DNA from: JACCZR01 sp963844805
GTDB taxonomy: Bacteria > Actinomycetota > Thermoleophilia > Solirubrobacterales > Thermoleophilaceae
DNA length: 64,000 nt
NCBI GenBank assembly: GCA_963844805.1
Contig: CAWJPU010000013.1
Coordinates: 310,001 to 374,000 of the forward strand
Direction: 5' to 3'
In this document: in pieces, positions 36,126 to 43,705 of the stretch
Layout of the letters: each line of letters opens with the position of its first letter
Position numbering within the stretch: the first letter of the stretch is position 1
Notes under the pieces: model-generated
The model's input: only the letters and a program-made list of their open reading frames with translations
Told to the model about the DNA's origin: nothing
The model's database searches: none
Program-made: the position numbers and the translations under genes

Positions 36126-37348
36126 AGGGCCTCTCGGTAGAGGCGCTCGTAGTCCTCCTCGGAGGGCTCGCGCGGGTTCATCAGCGACAGGCCATCACCC
36201 ATCGCCCCCTCCACGAGGACGGGGATTCCGTCCTCGGGCACGCCCACCTGCGACAGCCGGGTGGGCAGGCCGAGGCTCTCCACGAAGCTCGTCACGTGCG
36301 CGGCCAGGCTGTCGCCCACCGCGGCGGCCGAGCCGCCGCTCTCCACGCCGAGCGCGTCGCACACGTCGCGGTAGCGATCGGCCACGTCGTCACCCGCCTC
36401 GGCGTTGAAGCGGATCACGTGGGGGAGGTTGATCGCGTTGGCCACGCCGTGCGGCACGCCGAACTGGCCGCCGCAGGGATGCGACATCGCGTGCGTGGAG
36501 CCCAGCTCGATGGCGATCGCCATCGAGGCGGCCACCAGCATGTTGCCCCGCGCCTCCTCGTCGTTGGGGCCGTCCTCCACGGCCCGCCTCAGGTTCTCGC
36601 GGATCAGCCGCAGAGCCCCGAGCGCCCGGCTTTCCTGGAACGGGTTCCACTCCAGCGCCACGTAGCTCTCGATGGCGTGGGTCATCGCGTCCATGCCCGT
36701 CGCCGCTGCGATCTGGGAGGGCAGCGTCTTGGTGGCCTCCGGATCGAGGATCGCCAGCCGCGGGAACAGCGGGAAGTCGGCGATCTCGATCTTCACCTTG
36801 CGCTCGGGGTCCTTCACGATCGCCCCCATCGAGACCTCGGACCCCGTGCCGGCGGTGGTCGGGATGCAGACCAGCGGGACGAGGGGCAGCGGCGCACCCA
36901 TCCCGTCGTCCTCGCGGTCCATGAGGAAGAAGCCCTCCTTCTCGACCGCCGTGCCGCCCTGGCTGAACACGACGTCGGCGATCTTGGCCGTGTCCAGCAC
37001 CGAGCCACCGCCCACGGCCAGGAAGGAGTCGGCGCCGGCCTCCTTGGCCTCGGCCGCGCAGCGGTCGACCACATCGGTCGACGAGTCCTGCGGGACGTCG
37101 TCGAACACGCCCGCGATCTCGATCCCGCTGTCGGTCACGCCGGCCTCCACCCGGTCGACCAGGCCGGTGTCGCGGATGACCTTGTCGGTGACCAGCCAGA
37201 CGCGGTGCGCGCCCTCCTTGCCCAGCTCGAAGCCGGTGCCCGACAGCAGGTCGCGCCCCGCCACCACCCGCGTGGAGGACGCGTACTGGAAGAAGTCCTT
37301 GAAGCCCGCCATCCGGCGGGCACCAAGCGCCTCGCCTACGTCGGTCAC
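36122..37348 (-). CDS. Iron-containing alcohol dehydrogenase
   Basis: 408 residues. NAD-binding GGGSVLDTAK, phosphate-binding IPTTAGTGSEVSMGAIV and the iron ligands in GMDAMTHAIESYVALEWNP and HAMSHPCGGQFGVPHGVANA are all present. It reduces aldehydes or oxidises alcohols with NAD(P). Third gene of an operon with an SDR and an SCP2 protein; its GTG overlaps the SCP2 stop, suggesting joint action on a lipid-derived alcohol. Confidence 0.93.
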   Translation of the reverse strand: MTDVGEALGARRMAGFKDFFQYASSTRVVAGRDLLSGTGFELGKEGAHRVWLVTDKVIRDTGLVDRVEAGVTDSGIEIAGVFDDVPQDSSTDVVDRCAAEAKEAGADSFLAVGGGSVLDTAKIADVVFSQGGTAVEKEGFFLMDREDDGMGAPLPLVPLVCIPTTAGTGSEVSMGAIVKDPERKVKIEIADFPLFPRLAILDPEATKTLPSQIAAATGMDAMTHAIESYVALEWNPFQESRALGALRLIRENLRRAVEDGPNDEEARGNMLVAASMAIAIELGSTHAMSHPCGGQFGVPHGVANAINLPHVIRFNAEAGDDVADRYRDVCDALGVESGGSAAAVGDSLAAHVTSFVESLGLPTRLSQVGVPEDGIPVLVEGAMGDGLSLMNPREPSEEDYERLYREAL

Positions 37349-37764
37349 GCGGCCTCGATCAGGTCCTCGCGACCGGCCTCCTCGAGCATCGCCCGGTACT
37401 TGGGGAAGACCGGCTTCACCAGCGGGACGAGCTTGAGGATCTTGGCGACCGGGCCCTTGGCCTTCATCTGCCCGCGCGCCAGGGCCACGGTCACGTTGAC
37501 CTTGCCCAGCCAGAACCTGTGGGCGGTGTCGGCGTCCATCGACATGACCACCTCGGGGTCCATGTCGGTCTCACCGAAGTCCACCCGGCCCTCCTCGCCC
37601 TCCTTGAGCTGGACCGTGATGGTCGAGTCGGGGTCGCGGTAGGCGTACTGGACGATCGTGTTCGCCTTGCGGAACTTCGGCGCGAGCTCCTCGTCTTCGG
37701 CGAGGTCCTGGAACAGCTTCCCGATGAAGCCGTAGACCTCGTCGGCATCCTTGAAATAGGCCAA
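37345..37764 (-). CDS. SCP2 sterol-transfer domain protein
   Basis: 139 residues from a TTG with AAAGGAG upstream. LAYFKDADEVYGFIGKLFQD begins a single SCP2 fold: NTIVQYAYRDPDSTITVQLK, RVDFGETDMDPEVVMSMDAD, FWLGKVNVTVALARGQMKAK and GPVAKILKLVPLVKPVFPKY. Such domains bind acyl chains or sterols in a tunnel. Position between an SDR and an alcohol dehydrogenase suggests that it presents a hydrophobic substrate. Confidence 0.87.
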   Translation of the reverse strand: MAYFKDADEVYGFIGKLFQDLAEDEELAPKFRKANTIVQYAYRDPDSTITVQLKEGEEGRVDFGETDMDPEVVMSMDADTAHRFWLGKVNVTVALARGQMKAKGPVAKILKLVPLVKPVFPKYRAMLEEAGREDLIEAA

Positions 37765-37778
37765 GTCGGTTTCTCCTT

Positions 37779-38618
37779 TCAGTTGCCAGGCTGGGGGAAC
37801 GACGTTCCCACCACCCGGTCCCAGAGGGCGTCGGGCAGCAGCGCCCGTTGGGTCAAGAACAGGCGGGCGGAAGGGGTGACGGTGTAGCGCGCCCGCGGGC
37901 GCTTGGCGGTGATGGCCTTCTCGACGACCTTGGCCACCGCCTCGGGGCCGCCGCCGAGCTTGCCGAACGGGCCGTCGTAGGCGTTGGCGGTCGCCGCTCC
38001 CACCGCGTCGTTGAAGTGGCCGTACACGCTGTCGTCGGCCTCGACTATCGATCCCACCGAGGTGGCGCCGAACTCGGTCTTGATCAGCCCGGGCTCGAGC
38101 AGCACGACCTGCACGCCGAAGCCGGCAGACTCGAACCGCATCGCGTCGGAGATCGCCTCCACCGCGTGCTTGGTCGCGTGGTAGACGCCCCCGCCAGGGA
38201 AGGTGAACCGCCCGCCCATCGAGCCGATGTTCACGATCCGGCCGCTGCGGCGCTCGCGCATGCCGGGAAGGACCAGCTGGCTCATGCGGATGAGCCCGAA
38301 GACGTTGGTCTCGAACTGGGCCCGGATCGAGTCGAGCGGGATCGACTCGACCGCCCCGTTCTGGCTGTAGCCGGCGTTGTTGACCAGAGCGTCGATGCCG
38401 CCCTCGTCCTGCTGCACCTCCTGCACCGCCGCGCTCATGGAGGTTTCGTCGGTCACGTCGAGCGCCAGCGGCTTGCAGCCGGGCAGGTCCTCGACGGCCT
38501 CGCGCTTGCGTGCGGTCGCGTACACCGTGTGCCCCTTGGCCGCCAGGTGCTGGGCGGTCGCCCGACCGATCCCGGTCGAGCAGCCGGTGATGAGCACGGT
38601 CTGTCGAGCCCTCCCCAC
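37779..38618 (-). CDS. Classical short-chain dehydrogenase
   Basis: 279 residues. TVLITGCSTGIGRATAQHLA (cofactor turn), YATARKREAVEDL (Arg-rich, NADP-preferring), DALVNNAGYSQNGAVE, catalytic Ser in NIGSMGGRFTFPGGG and YHATKHAVEAISD (YxxxK), VVLLEPGLIKTEF. These 17-beta-HSD/retinol-type SDRs oxidise lipid alcohols. First gene of the SDR-SCP2-ADH operon; the GTG at 38618 is preceded by a -10 box within the 20-bp divergent promoter. Confidence 0.92.
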   Translation of the reverse strand: MGRARQTVLITGCSTGIGRATAQHLAAKGHTVYATARKREAVEDLPGCKPLALDVTDETSMSAAVQEVQQDEGGIDALVNNAGYSQNGAVESIPLDSIRAQFETNVFGLIRMSQLVLPGMRERRSGRIVNIGSMGGRFTFPGGGVYHATKHAVEAISDAMRFESAGFGVQVVLLEPGLIKTEFGATSVGSIVEADDSVYGHFNDAVGAATANAYDGPFGKLGGGPEAVAKVVEKAITAKRPRARYTVTPSARLFLTQRALLPDALWDRVVGTSFPQPGN

Positions 38619-38638
38619 GGCGGGTAGCGTACGCCCCC
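38619..38638. promoter_or_regulatory. 20-bp bidirectional promoter, SDR / hydratase
   Basis: Only 20 bp separate two divergent GTG starts. Plus -10 TAGCGT (38625-38630) ends 8 bases before GTG 38639; minus -10 TACGCT (complement of 38626-38631) ends 7 bases before GTG 38618. The boxes overlap by five bases as TAGCGTA; any -35 element must lie inside the opposite gene. Confidence 0.55.
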
Positions 38639-39277
38639 GTGCCGGAGTCCGACCCCCGAATCGCCGCTGCGCTGGTCGAGCAGCTCACCGAATGGCGGAG
38701 GAAACTTGACGGCGGCGCCCACCGGGTGGGCTGGAAGATCGGCATCAACGTGCCCGACGTTCAGCGCAAGCTGGGCCTGCGGGAGTCGGTAATCGGGCAC
38801 CTGACGAGCGCGACCCAGCTCTCCGACGGCGCCACCTTCGACGGGGCTTCGGCCACCGAGCTGCGGTTGGAGCCCGAAGTGGCCCTCCACATGGGGGTCG
38901 ACGGCGAGATCGCGGGCTACGGCGCCGCGATCGAGATCGTGGACACCGGCCACCCGCCGGCCGACGCCGAGGGAATCGTCGAGACGAACATCTTCCACCG
39001 GGGCTTCCTGCTGGCCGAGGCCCAGCCGGCGATGCCTGCCGGCCTCCAGGCCGAGGTGCGGGTCGACGACGAGCTGCGCGCCTCGGGCGAGGCGCCGCCC
39101 CACTTCACCGACGTGGTCGAGCTGGTCGACCGCCAACTGCGCGAGGCCGGCGAGGAGCTGCGGAGCGGCGACGTGATCATCGCCGGCTCACTGACCCCGC
39201 CTCAGCCGGTGCAGCGCGGAGAGCGCGTGCACGTGGGCCTGGGCCCCCTGGGCTCGCTGACGGTCTCGATCGGCTAG
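38639..39277 (+). CDS. 2-keto-4-pentenoate hydratase-like protein (FAH superfamily)
   Basis: 212 residues. HRVGWKIGINVPDVQRKLGL near residue 30 and ATELRLEPEVALHMG match the MhpD/fumarylacetoacetase-type hydratases, where acidic residues bind Mg2+; VETNIFHRGFLLAEAQPAMP and SGDVIIAGSLTPPQPVQRGE complete the pattern. Expected to hydrate 2-hydroxy-dienoates in aromatic catabolism or act as an acylpyruvase-type enzyme. It is shorter than MhpD (about 260). No other meta-cleavage gene is nearby. Confidence 0.8.
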   Translation: MPESDPRIAAALVEQLTEWRRKLDGGAHRVGWKIGINVPDVQRKLGLRESVIGHLTSATQLSDGATFDGASATELRLEPEVALHMGVDGEIAGYGAAIEIVDTGHPPADAEGIVETNIFHRGFLLAEAQPAMPAGLQAEVRVDDELRASGEAPPHFTDVVELVDRQLREAGEELRSGDVIIAGSLTPPQPVQRGERVHVGLGPLGSLTVSIG

Positions 39278-39345
39278 CGGCGCTGGAGGGCCGGCCTGGC
39301 CGGACAGGCGTGAGCGCCGGTGAAGTCGGGCAACGTAGACCTGGC

Positions 39346-40251
39346 ATGCGCGTTCTGGTCACCGGCGCCACCGGATTCGTGGGCGGGCTCCTGGCCCGCC
39401 GTCTCCTCGCCGAGGGAGCGGACGTCCGCTGCCTGGTGCGCGACGCCGGGCGCGCGCAGGACCTGGCCGACGCCGGCGCCGAGCTGCACCAGGGCGACGT
39501 GCTGGACGCCGACTCGCTCAGGGGCGCCGGCGAGGACATCGACGTCGCCTACTACCTGGTGCACGGCATGGGCCGTGGCTCGGACAAGAGCTTCGCCGAG
39601 CGCGAGCGCGAGACCGCCCGCAACTTCGCCCGCACGATGAAGGGCGAGGGCGCGGACCGGATGGTCTATCTCGGCGGCCTGGGCGAGAACCCCTCGTCCG
39701 AGCATCTGCGCAGCCGTCACGAGACCGGCGAGATCCTCGGCGAGGAGGGGCCCGACCTGACCTACTTCCGCGCGGCGATGGTCGTCGGACCGGGTAGCGA
39801 GTCGTACAAGACGCTGCGCTACCTGGTGAAGCGGCTGCCGGTGATGATCGCCCCGTCGTGGCTGGACACCCCGACCCAGCCGATCGACGGCGAGGACGTG
39901 GTCTCGTTCCTCGCCCAGGCGCCCACCGTGGAGGCGTCACGGGCGCGCGAGGTGCAGATCGGGGGCCCCGACGTCCTCTCCTACAAGGACATGCTGGACC
40001 GTATGGCCGAGGCCCTTGGCCGCCGGCCGCGGCCCAAGCTGCCTGTGCCTGTGCTCACCCCCACCCTGTCCGCGCACTGGATCGGTCTCGTCACCCCGGT
40101 GGACGCAGGCGTGGCCAAGCCCCTGGTCGAAGGGCTCGCCACCGAGACGGTGGTCACCGACCCCGAGCCGATGAAGATGTTCGACGTCGACCCGATCGGG
40201 ATCGACGAGGCGCTGCGGCGGGCGATCGACTCCGAGAAGCAGCCGGCCTAG
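39346..40251 (+). CDS. NAD(P)-binding NmrA/complex I 39-kDa-like SDR
   Basis: 301 residues. RVLVTGATGFVGGLLARRLL supplies the GxxGxxG turn, followed by VRCLVRDAGRAQDLADAGAE, DVAYYLVHGMGRGSDKSFAE, RMVYLGGLGENPSSEHLRSR, TYFRAAMVVGPGSES and IGGPDVLSYKDMLDRMAEAL. The YLVHGMG and YLGGLG wording matches a group often annotated as nucleoside-diphosphate-sugar epimerases that bind NADP without a canonical YxxxK. Its real substrate is unknown. It immediately precedes tRNA-Pro. Confidence 0.85.
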   Translation: MRVLVTGATGFVGGLLARRLLAEGADVRCLVRDAGRAQDLADAGAELHQGDVLDADSLRGAGEDIDVAYYLVHGMGRGSDKSFAERERETARNFARTMKGEGADRMVYLGGLGENPSSEHLRSRHETGEILGEEGPDLTYFRAAMVVGPGSESYKTLRYLVKRLPVMIAPSWLDTPTQPIDGEDVVSFLAQAPTVEASRAREVQIGGPDVLSYKDMLDRMAEALGRRPRPKLPVPVLTPTLSAHWIGLVTPVDAGVAKPLVEGLATETVVTDPEPMKMFDVDPIGIDEALRRAIDSEKQPA

Positions 40252-40279
40252 CCCCGATACCCTCCCCTGCTGCACCACA

Positions 40280-40353
40280 CGGGCTGTGGCGCAGTCTGGT
40301 AGCGCGCTCCGTTCGGGTCGGAGAGGTCCCCAGTTCAAATCTGGGCAGCCCGA
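40280..40353 (+). tRNA. tRNA-Pro (CGG)
   Basis: 74 nt folding as a full cloverleaf: acceptor CGGGCTG/CAGCCCG with discriminator A, D stem GCGC/GCGC, anticodon stem CTCCG/CGGAG around loop TTCGGGT (anticodon CGG), T arm CCCAG-TTCAAAT-CTGGG. The C1-G72 pair is usual for bacterial tRNA-Pro. The 3' CCA is not encoded. Confidence 0.97.
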
Positions 40354-40410
40354 TTTCAATCTCGGCAGGTGGGTAGCGCTTAGAGGAGCACCCGAGGAGG
40401 AGGCGCACCG

Positions 40411-41322
40411 ATGAGCACGCTCGAGGAACTGGTTCAGCAGGGGGACCCGGGGACCGTCGAGAAGGCAGAGGACGCCCGCAAGCTGAAGCTGATGGATCCC
40501 AAGAAGCTGTACGACCTCTGGGAGACCCAGCAATGGACGGTGCAGGAGCTCGACTTCGAGCAGGACAAGAAGGACTGGGCGAACCTCACCGACGAGCAGA
40601 AGGATCAGGTGGTCTGGCTGCTCTCCTCGTTCTTCATCGGGGAGGAGCGCGTGACCACGCAGTTCTCCGGCTTGGTCATGGCCTACGACGACGAGGACGA
40701 GGAGGCCTTCCTCACCACTCAGCAGGTCGACGAGGCCCGGCACATGAAGTTCTTCGACCGCTTCTACCGGGAGGTCGCGGGCCTCGAGCAGGAGGCGTTC
40801 GACGATCGCCTCCAGCGCGTGCGCGAAGAGCTCAACGAGGCGTTCGTGACGCTGTTCGACACCGAGCTGGTCGAGGCGGGCAAGCGGCTGATCTCCGACC
40901 CCACCGACCGCGCCGCCAAGGTCGAGTTCGTGACCATCTACCACATGGTCATCGAAGGCACGCTCGCCTTGACAGGCCAGAAGTTCATCACCGACTACTT
41001 CGAGAACGAGGGCATCCTGCCCGGCTTCGTCGAGGGCTTCGGGAACGTCGCGCGTGACGAGCACCGCCACGTCGCCTACGGGACCTGGTTCCTCACCCAG
41101 AGCGCCGGCCAGGACGACGCGCTGGCGGAGCGGATGCAGCAACGCCTCCAGGAGCTCGTGCCCGTGGCGGCCGGCGTGCTCGTGCCTCCGGGCGAGGACC
41201 CCGAGAGCGACTGGGAGCTGCTCGGCTACACCTCGCAGGAGGTCAACGAGTTCGCCTTCAACTCGCTGACCCGGCGGCTGAAGGCGATCGGCGTGCCCCT
41301 GTCCATGAACGGCGGCGGTTGA
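40411..41322 (+). CDS. R2-like ligand-binding oxidase (R2lox)
   Basis: 303 residues of the ferritin-like ribonucleotide-reductase R2 fold. The six metal ligands are E78 (FFIGEERVTTQF), E108 and H111 (VDEARHMKFF), E182 (YHMVIEGTLALTGQ), E217 and H220 (ARDEHRHVAYG). V81 and Y177 stand exactly where the Val-Tyr ether cross-link forms in R2lox proteins, three residues after the first Glu and five before the fourth ligand, which favours R2lox over a true NrdB. Known homologues hold a Mn/Fe centre and a fatty-acid ligand; function is unsettled. GGAGGAGG precedes the ATG. Confidence 0.85.
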   Translation: MSTLEELVQQGDPGTVEKAEDARKLKLMDPKKLYDLWETQQWTVQELDFEQDKKDWANLTDEQKDQVVWLLSSFFIGEERVTTQFSGLVMAYDDEDEEAFLTTQQVDEARHMKFFDRFYREVAGLEQEAFDDRLQRVREELNEAFVTLFDTELVEAGKRLISDPTDRAAKVEFVTIYHMVIEGTLALTGQKFITDYFENEGILPGFVEGFGNVARDEHRHVAYGTWFLTQSAGQDDALAERMQQRLQELVPVAAGVLVPPGEDPESDWELLGYTSQEVNEFAFNSLTRRLKAIGVPLSMNGGG

Positions 41323-41332
41323 CCCCCGGCTG

Positions 41333-42143
41333 GTGTTCGTAGCCGGCTACGGCCACTTCGTACGCACAGCCCGCTCCCTCCAGTGGCAGGAGGAGTCGCT
41401 CGACCTGAGGGAGGATCAGGCGGCCTGGCCCGGGCTCGCAGCCGAGCGCCGCGCGGCTCTGCGGGCGCTGCTGGCGGGCTTCTGCCTGGGCGAAGCCCGG
41501 GTGGCCGATGAGCTGAGCGTTTTCGCCGTGGCGGCCCCTGACCGCGAGGCGGCGACCTGCTTTCGCCTTCAGGCCGGCGACGAGGCGCGGCACGCCCGTT
41601 TCTTCGACCGCTACGTCCGCGAGGTCCTGGCCGTGGCAGGAGCCACCGCGGGCGACCGCCGACAGGGGCTGCGGGCAGAGGTGGGCGCGGGCTTCCTCGA
41701 CCTGTTCGAGCGACGCCTCGCCGCCACGACTCGACGCCTCGACCGAAGACGCCTCGACGCTGGAGGCGGCCATCGCCCTGTACCACCTGGTGCTCGAAGG
41801 CGTGGTCTTCACGGCCGGGCAGCTGGCCATGCTCGAACTGCTGGAGGATCGCTCGCTTCCGGGGTTACGCCACGGTCTCGAGCTGGTGCTGCGCGACGAG
41901 CGCTGGCACATCGGCTTCGGGGCCAGCCTGCTGTCGGCGACTGGAGGCGGCATCGACGCGGACACCGTCGACGCGGCCGACGACGCGGTGGGGGCCTGGG
42001 GGGAGGCCGTTCCCCGACACCTGCGCGAGCACGTGCTGCACCTGCACCGATCGCCGCCTGCGGGCCGCCGGGCTGAGCGTCAGCTGCGCTTCGCTGAGCA
42101 GCTCCGGTCCGCCGCGCACCCCGCGGGCGACGCTGACCTCGTA
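41333..42143 (+). CDS. Second R2lox-like protein
   Basis: About 265 residues, beginning VFVAGYGHFVRTARSLQWQE. All ligands and the cross-link pair are kept: FCLGEARVADEL (Glu and, three later, Val), AGDEARHARFF (Glu, His), LYHLVLEGVVFTAG (Tyr and Glu) and LRDERWHIGFG (Glu, His). It is shorter and much diverged from the upstream copy, lacking the first 45 residues. Frame breaks near 41740 and 42050; the C-terminus RRLRAAGL aligns with TRRLKAIGV of copy one, and the stop is placed provisionally at TAG 42141. Ten bases separate the two genes, so a heterodimer or two-enzyme unit is possible. Confidence 0.75.
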
Positions 42144-42410
42144 GAACTCGCGCGACGGACGCCCTGTGACCTTGTCCGCGAACTTCGCCACCTGTGTCTG
42201 GTAGAAGCCGTTCCGCTCGTTCTCGCGGAGGTTCTCCATCGTGTCGCAGAGGTCGATGGCGAGTGCTCGCCCGTCCTCCCGCGTCAGCAGGAGCGCGCCC
42301 ATGAAGCCGGCCTCCTGCTCGGCGGCCGGGACGACCGACTCGTCGAAGAGCCGAACCGACTCCTCGACAGCGCTTGGATCAACCTGAACGTGGGTTACGC
42401 GTGCGACCAA
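42080..42410 (-). CDS. Antibiotic biosynthesis monooxygenase (ABM)-like protein
   Basis: About 100 residues: LVARVTHVQVDPSAVEESVR, FDESVVPAAEQEAGFMGALL, LTREDGRALAIDLCDTMENL, GFYQTQVAKFADKVTGRPSR and EFYEVSVARG. This alternation of strand and helix fits the dimeric ferredoxin-like ABM fold. The written frame does not stop where a typical ABM ends, so the 3' limit is approximate and overlaps the second R2lox gene. Start is a TTG at 42410 with GAGGGAGAGG upstream. A role as haem- or cofactor-free oxygenase is family inference only. Confidence 0.6.
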
Positions 42411-42456
42411 TCTGCCTCTCCCTCAATCGTGGCCCAGTGATCCGACCGTACTCCGC

Positions 42457-43398
42457 TCAGATGGCCAGCTCCACCCAGAGCGGGCGGTGGTCGGAGATCG
42501 ACCACTTCGCGTAGCGGTCGTAGTCGACGTCGCCGCGGTCCTCCCACAGGTCGCGGAAGAGCACCGCGTCGTAGTCGAAGACCCCATGGTTGCCCGTCAG
42601 GTCGGCCTGGCTGTGCCGTGGCAGGTAGGCCACCTGGTCGTAGTGCTTCTCCTCGCGGGCGATCGTCGTACCGATCACCGTCTGGTGCTCGGGTAGGCGC
42701 AGGCCACGCCGCGTCAGCTCGTCGAAGACCGGGTCGCCGGACGCCGCCTTCGGGAGGTTGAAGTCCCCCAGGGCGAAGATGTCGGTGGAGTACGCGTTCG
42801 GGTCCTTGGCCCGCTTGTCGCACCACCACGCGACGGCCTTGGTCTCGGCCGTCCGACGCCGCAGGTCGTCGGAGCCGGTCCCGCCCCAGATCGAGTGCAC
42901 GTTGGCCAGCAGGAAGGTGAGGTCGCCGGCGTGGAACCCCGCGAGGTAGGGGTTGCGGTCGAAGCCGCGAAAGCCCTTGCCGCCGGCGTGGTCGAGGCTC
43001 GGTGGCGGGACGGTGAGCTTGCCGACCTTCTCCCCCACCGCGACCTTGCTCGAGTCGTAGATGAAGGCCTGGCGCTCGTCGTTTCCCGAGGCCTCGCTGA
43101 ACAGGATCTGCCAGGACCGAGGCAGCCGGGCCTTCAACCCGCGCAGGCCGGTCACGTCGTCCCTGATCTCCTGCACCGCGACCAGGTCGAACCATTCGAT
43201 CACTTGGGCGATGAGGTCGAGGTGAACCTCCTCGCGGTCCTGGACCTCGAAGTTGGCGACGTTCCACGTCGCCAACAACAGCCTGTCGTCGCGCTTGTCG
43301 GGTATGCCGCGGGCCTCGCGGTGCTCGCGGAGCGCACGTAGCTCGCGCCGCTTGTCTACGGCGAACGAGAAGTCGTCCGGCTTGGTGAACTCGGGCAC
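42457..43398 (-). CDS. Endonuclease/exonuclease/phosphatase-family protein
   Basis: 313 residues. The EEP fold motifs are LLLATWNVANFEV, DLVAVQEIRDDV (Glu metal ligand), LLANVHSIWGG, DIFALGDFNLPKA (GDFN) and KWSISDHRPLWVEL (SDH). This set occurs in DNase I-like nucleases and in inositol or lipid phosphatases. There is no signal peptide, so it is cytoplasmic. It lies 4 bases after the small acidic gene on the same strand and is probably co-transcribed with it. Confidence 0.88.
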   Translation of the reverse strand: MPEFTKPDDFSFAVDKRRELRALREHREARGIPDKRDDRLLLATWNVANFEVQDREEVHLDLIAQVIEWFDLVAVQEIRDDVTGLRGLKARLPRSWQILFSEASGNDERQAFIYDSSKVAVGEKVGKLTVPPPSLDHAGGKGFRGFDRNPYLAGFHAGDLTFLLANVHSIWGGTGSDDLRRRTAETKAVAWWCDKRAKDPNAYSTDIFALGDFNLPKAASGDPVFDELTRRGLRLPEHQTVIGTTIAREEKHYDQVAYLPRHSQADLTGNHGVFDYDAVLFRDLWEDRGDVDYDRYAKWSISDHRPLWVELAI

Positions 43399-43402
43399 GA
43401 CG

Positions 43403-43669
43403 CTACCCCGCCACCGCGTTGTAGTACCGCACGGCGAGCCCGGTCAGCATCGTCTCGAAGCAGGCCTCGACCGTCATCTCGTGCTCGGCCGCGTAGCCGC
43501 GGATGCCCGCCGCCTCGATGTCCTCGCTCTGGGCGATCACGTCGTCGACCAGGTCCGGGTGCTCGTCGGAGAAGAACGCCCCCATCGAGTAGAGGCTGGT
43601 CTCCATGAGCGACTCGAGGAAGGGATCCTCCTCGGGGCCCGGCAGCTCCTCCTCACGGGTCTCGGCCAT
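43403..43669 (-). CDS. Small acidic protein of unknown function
   Basis: 88 residues, strongly acidic N-terminus (ETREEELPGPEEDPFLESLM) and a helical remainder (DLVDDVIAQSEDIEAAGIRG, TVEACFETMLTGLAVRYYNA). No family is recognised. It sits between an ECF sigma factor gene and the EEP-fold gene, all on the minus strand. Confidence 0.6.
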   Translation of the reverse strand: MAETREEELPGPEEDPFLESLMETSLYSMGAFFSDEHPDLVDDVIAQSEDIEAAGIRGYAAEHEMTVEACFETMLTGLAVRYYNAVAG

Positions 43670-43705
43670 GGTCGCGCCGCAGACTATCGGCGCGCTGTGC
43701 GTGGA

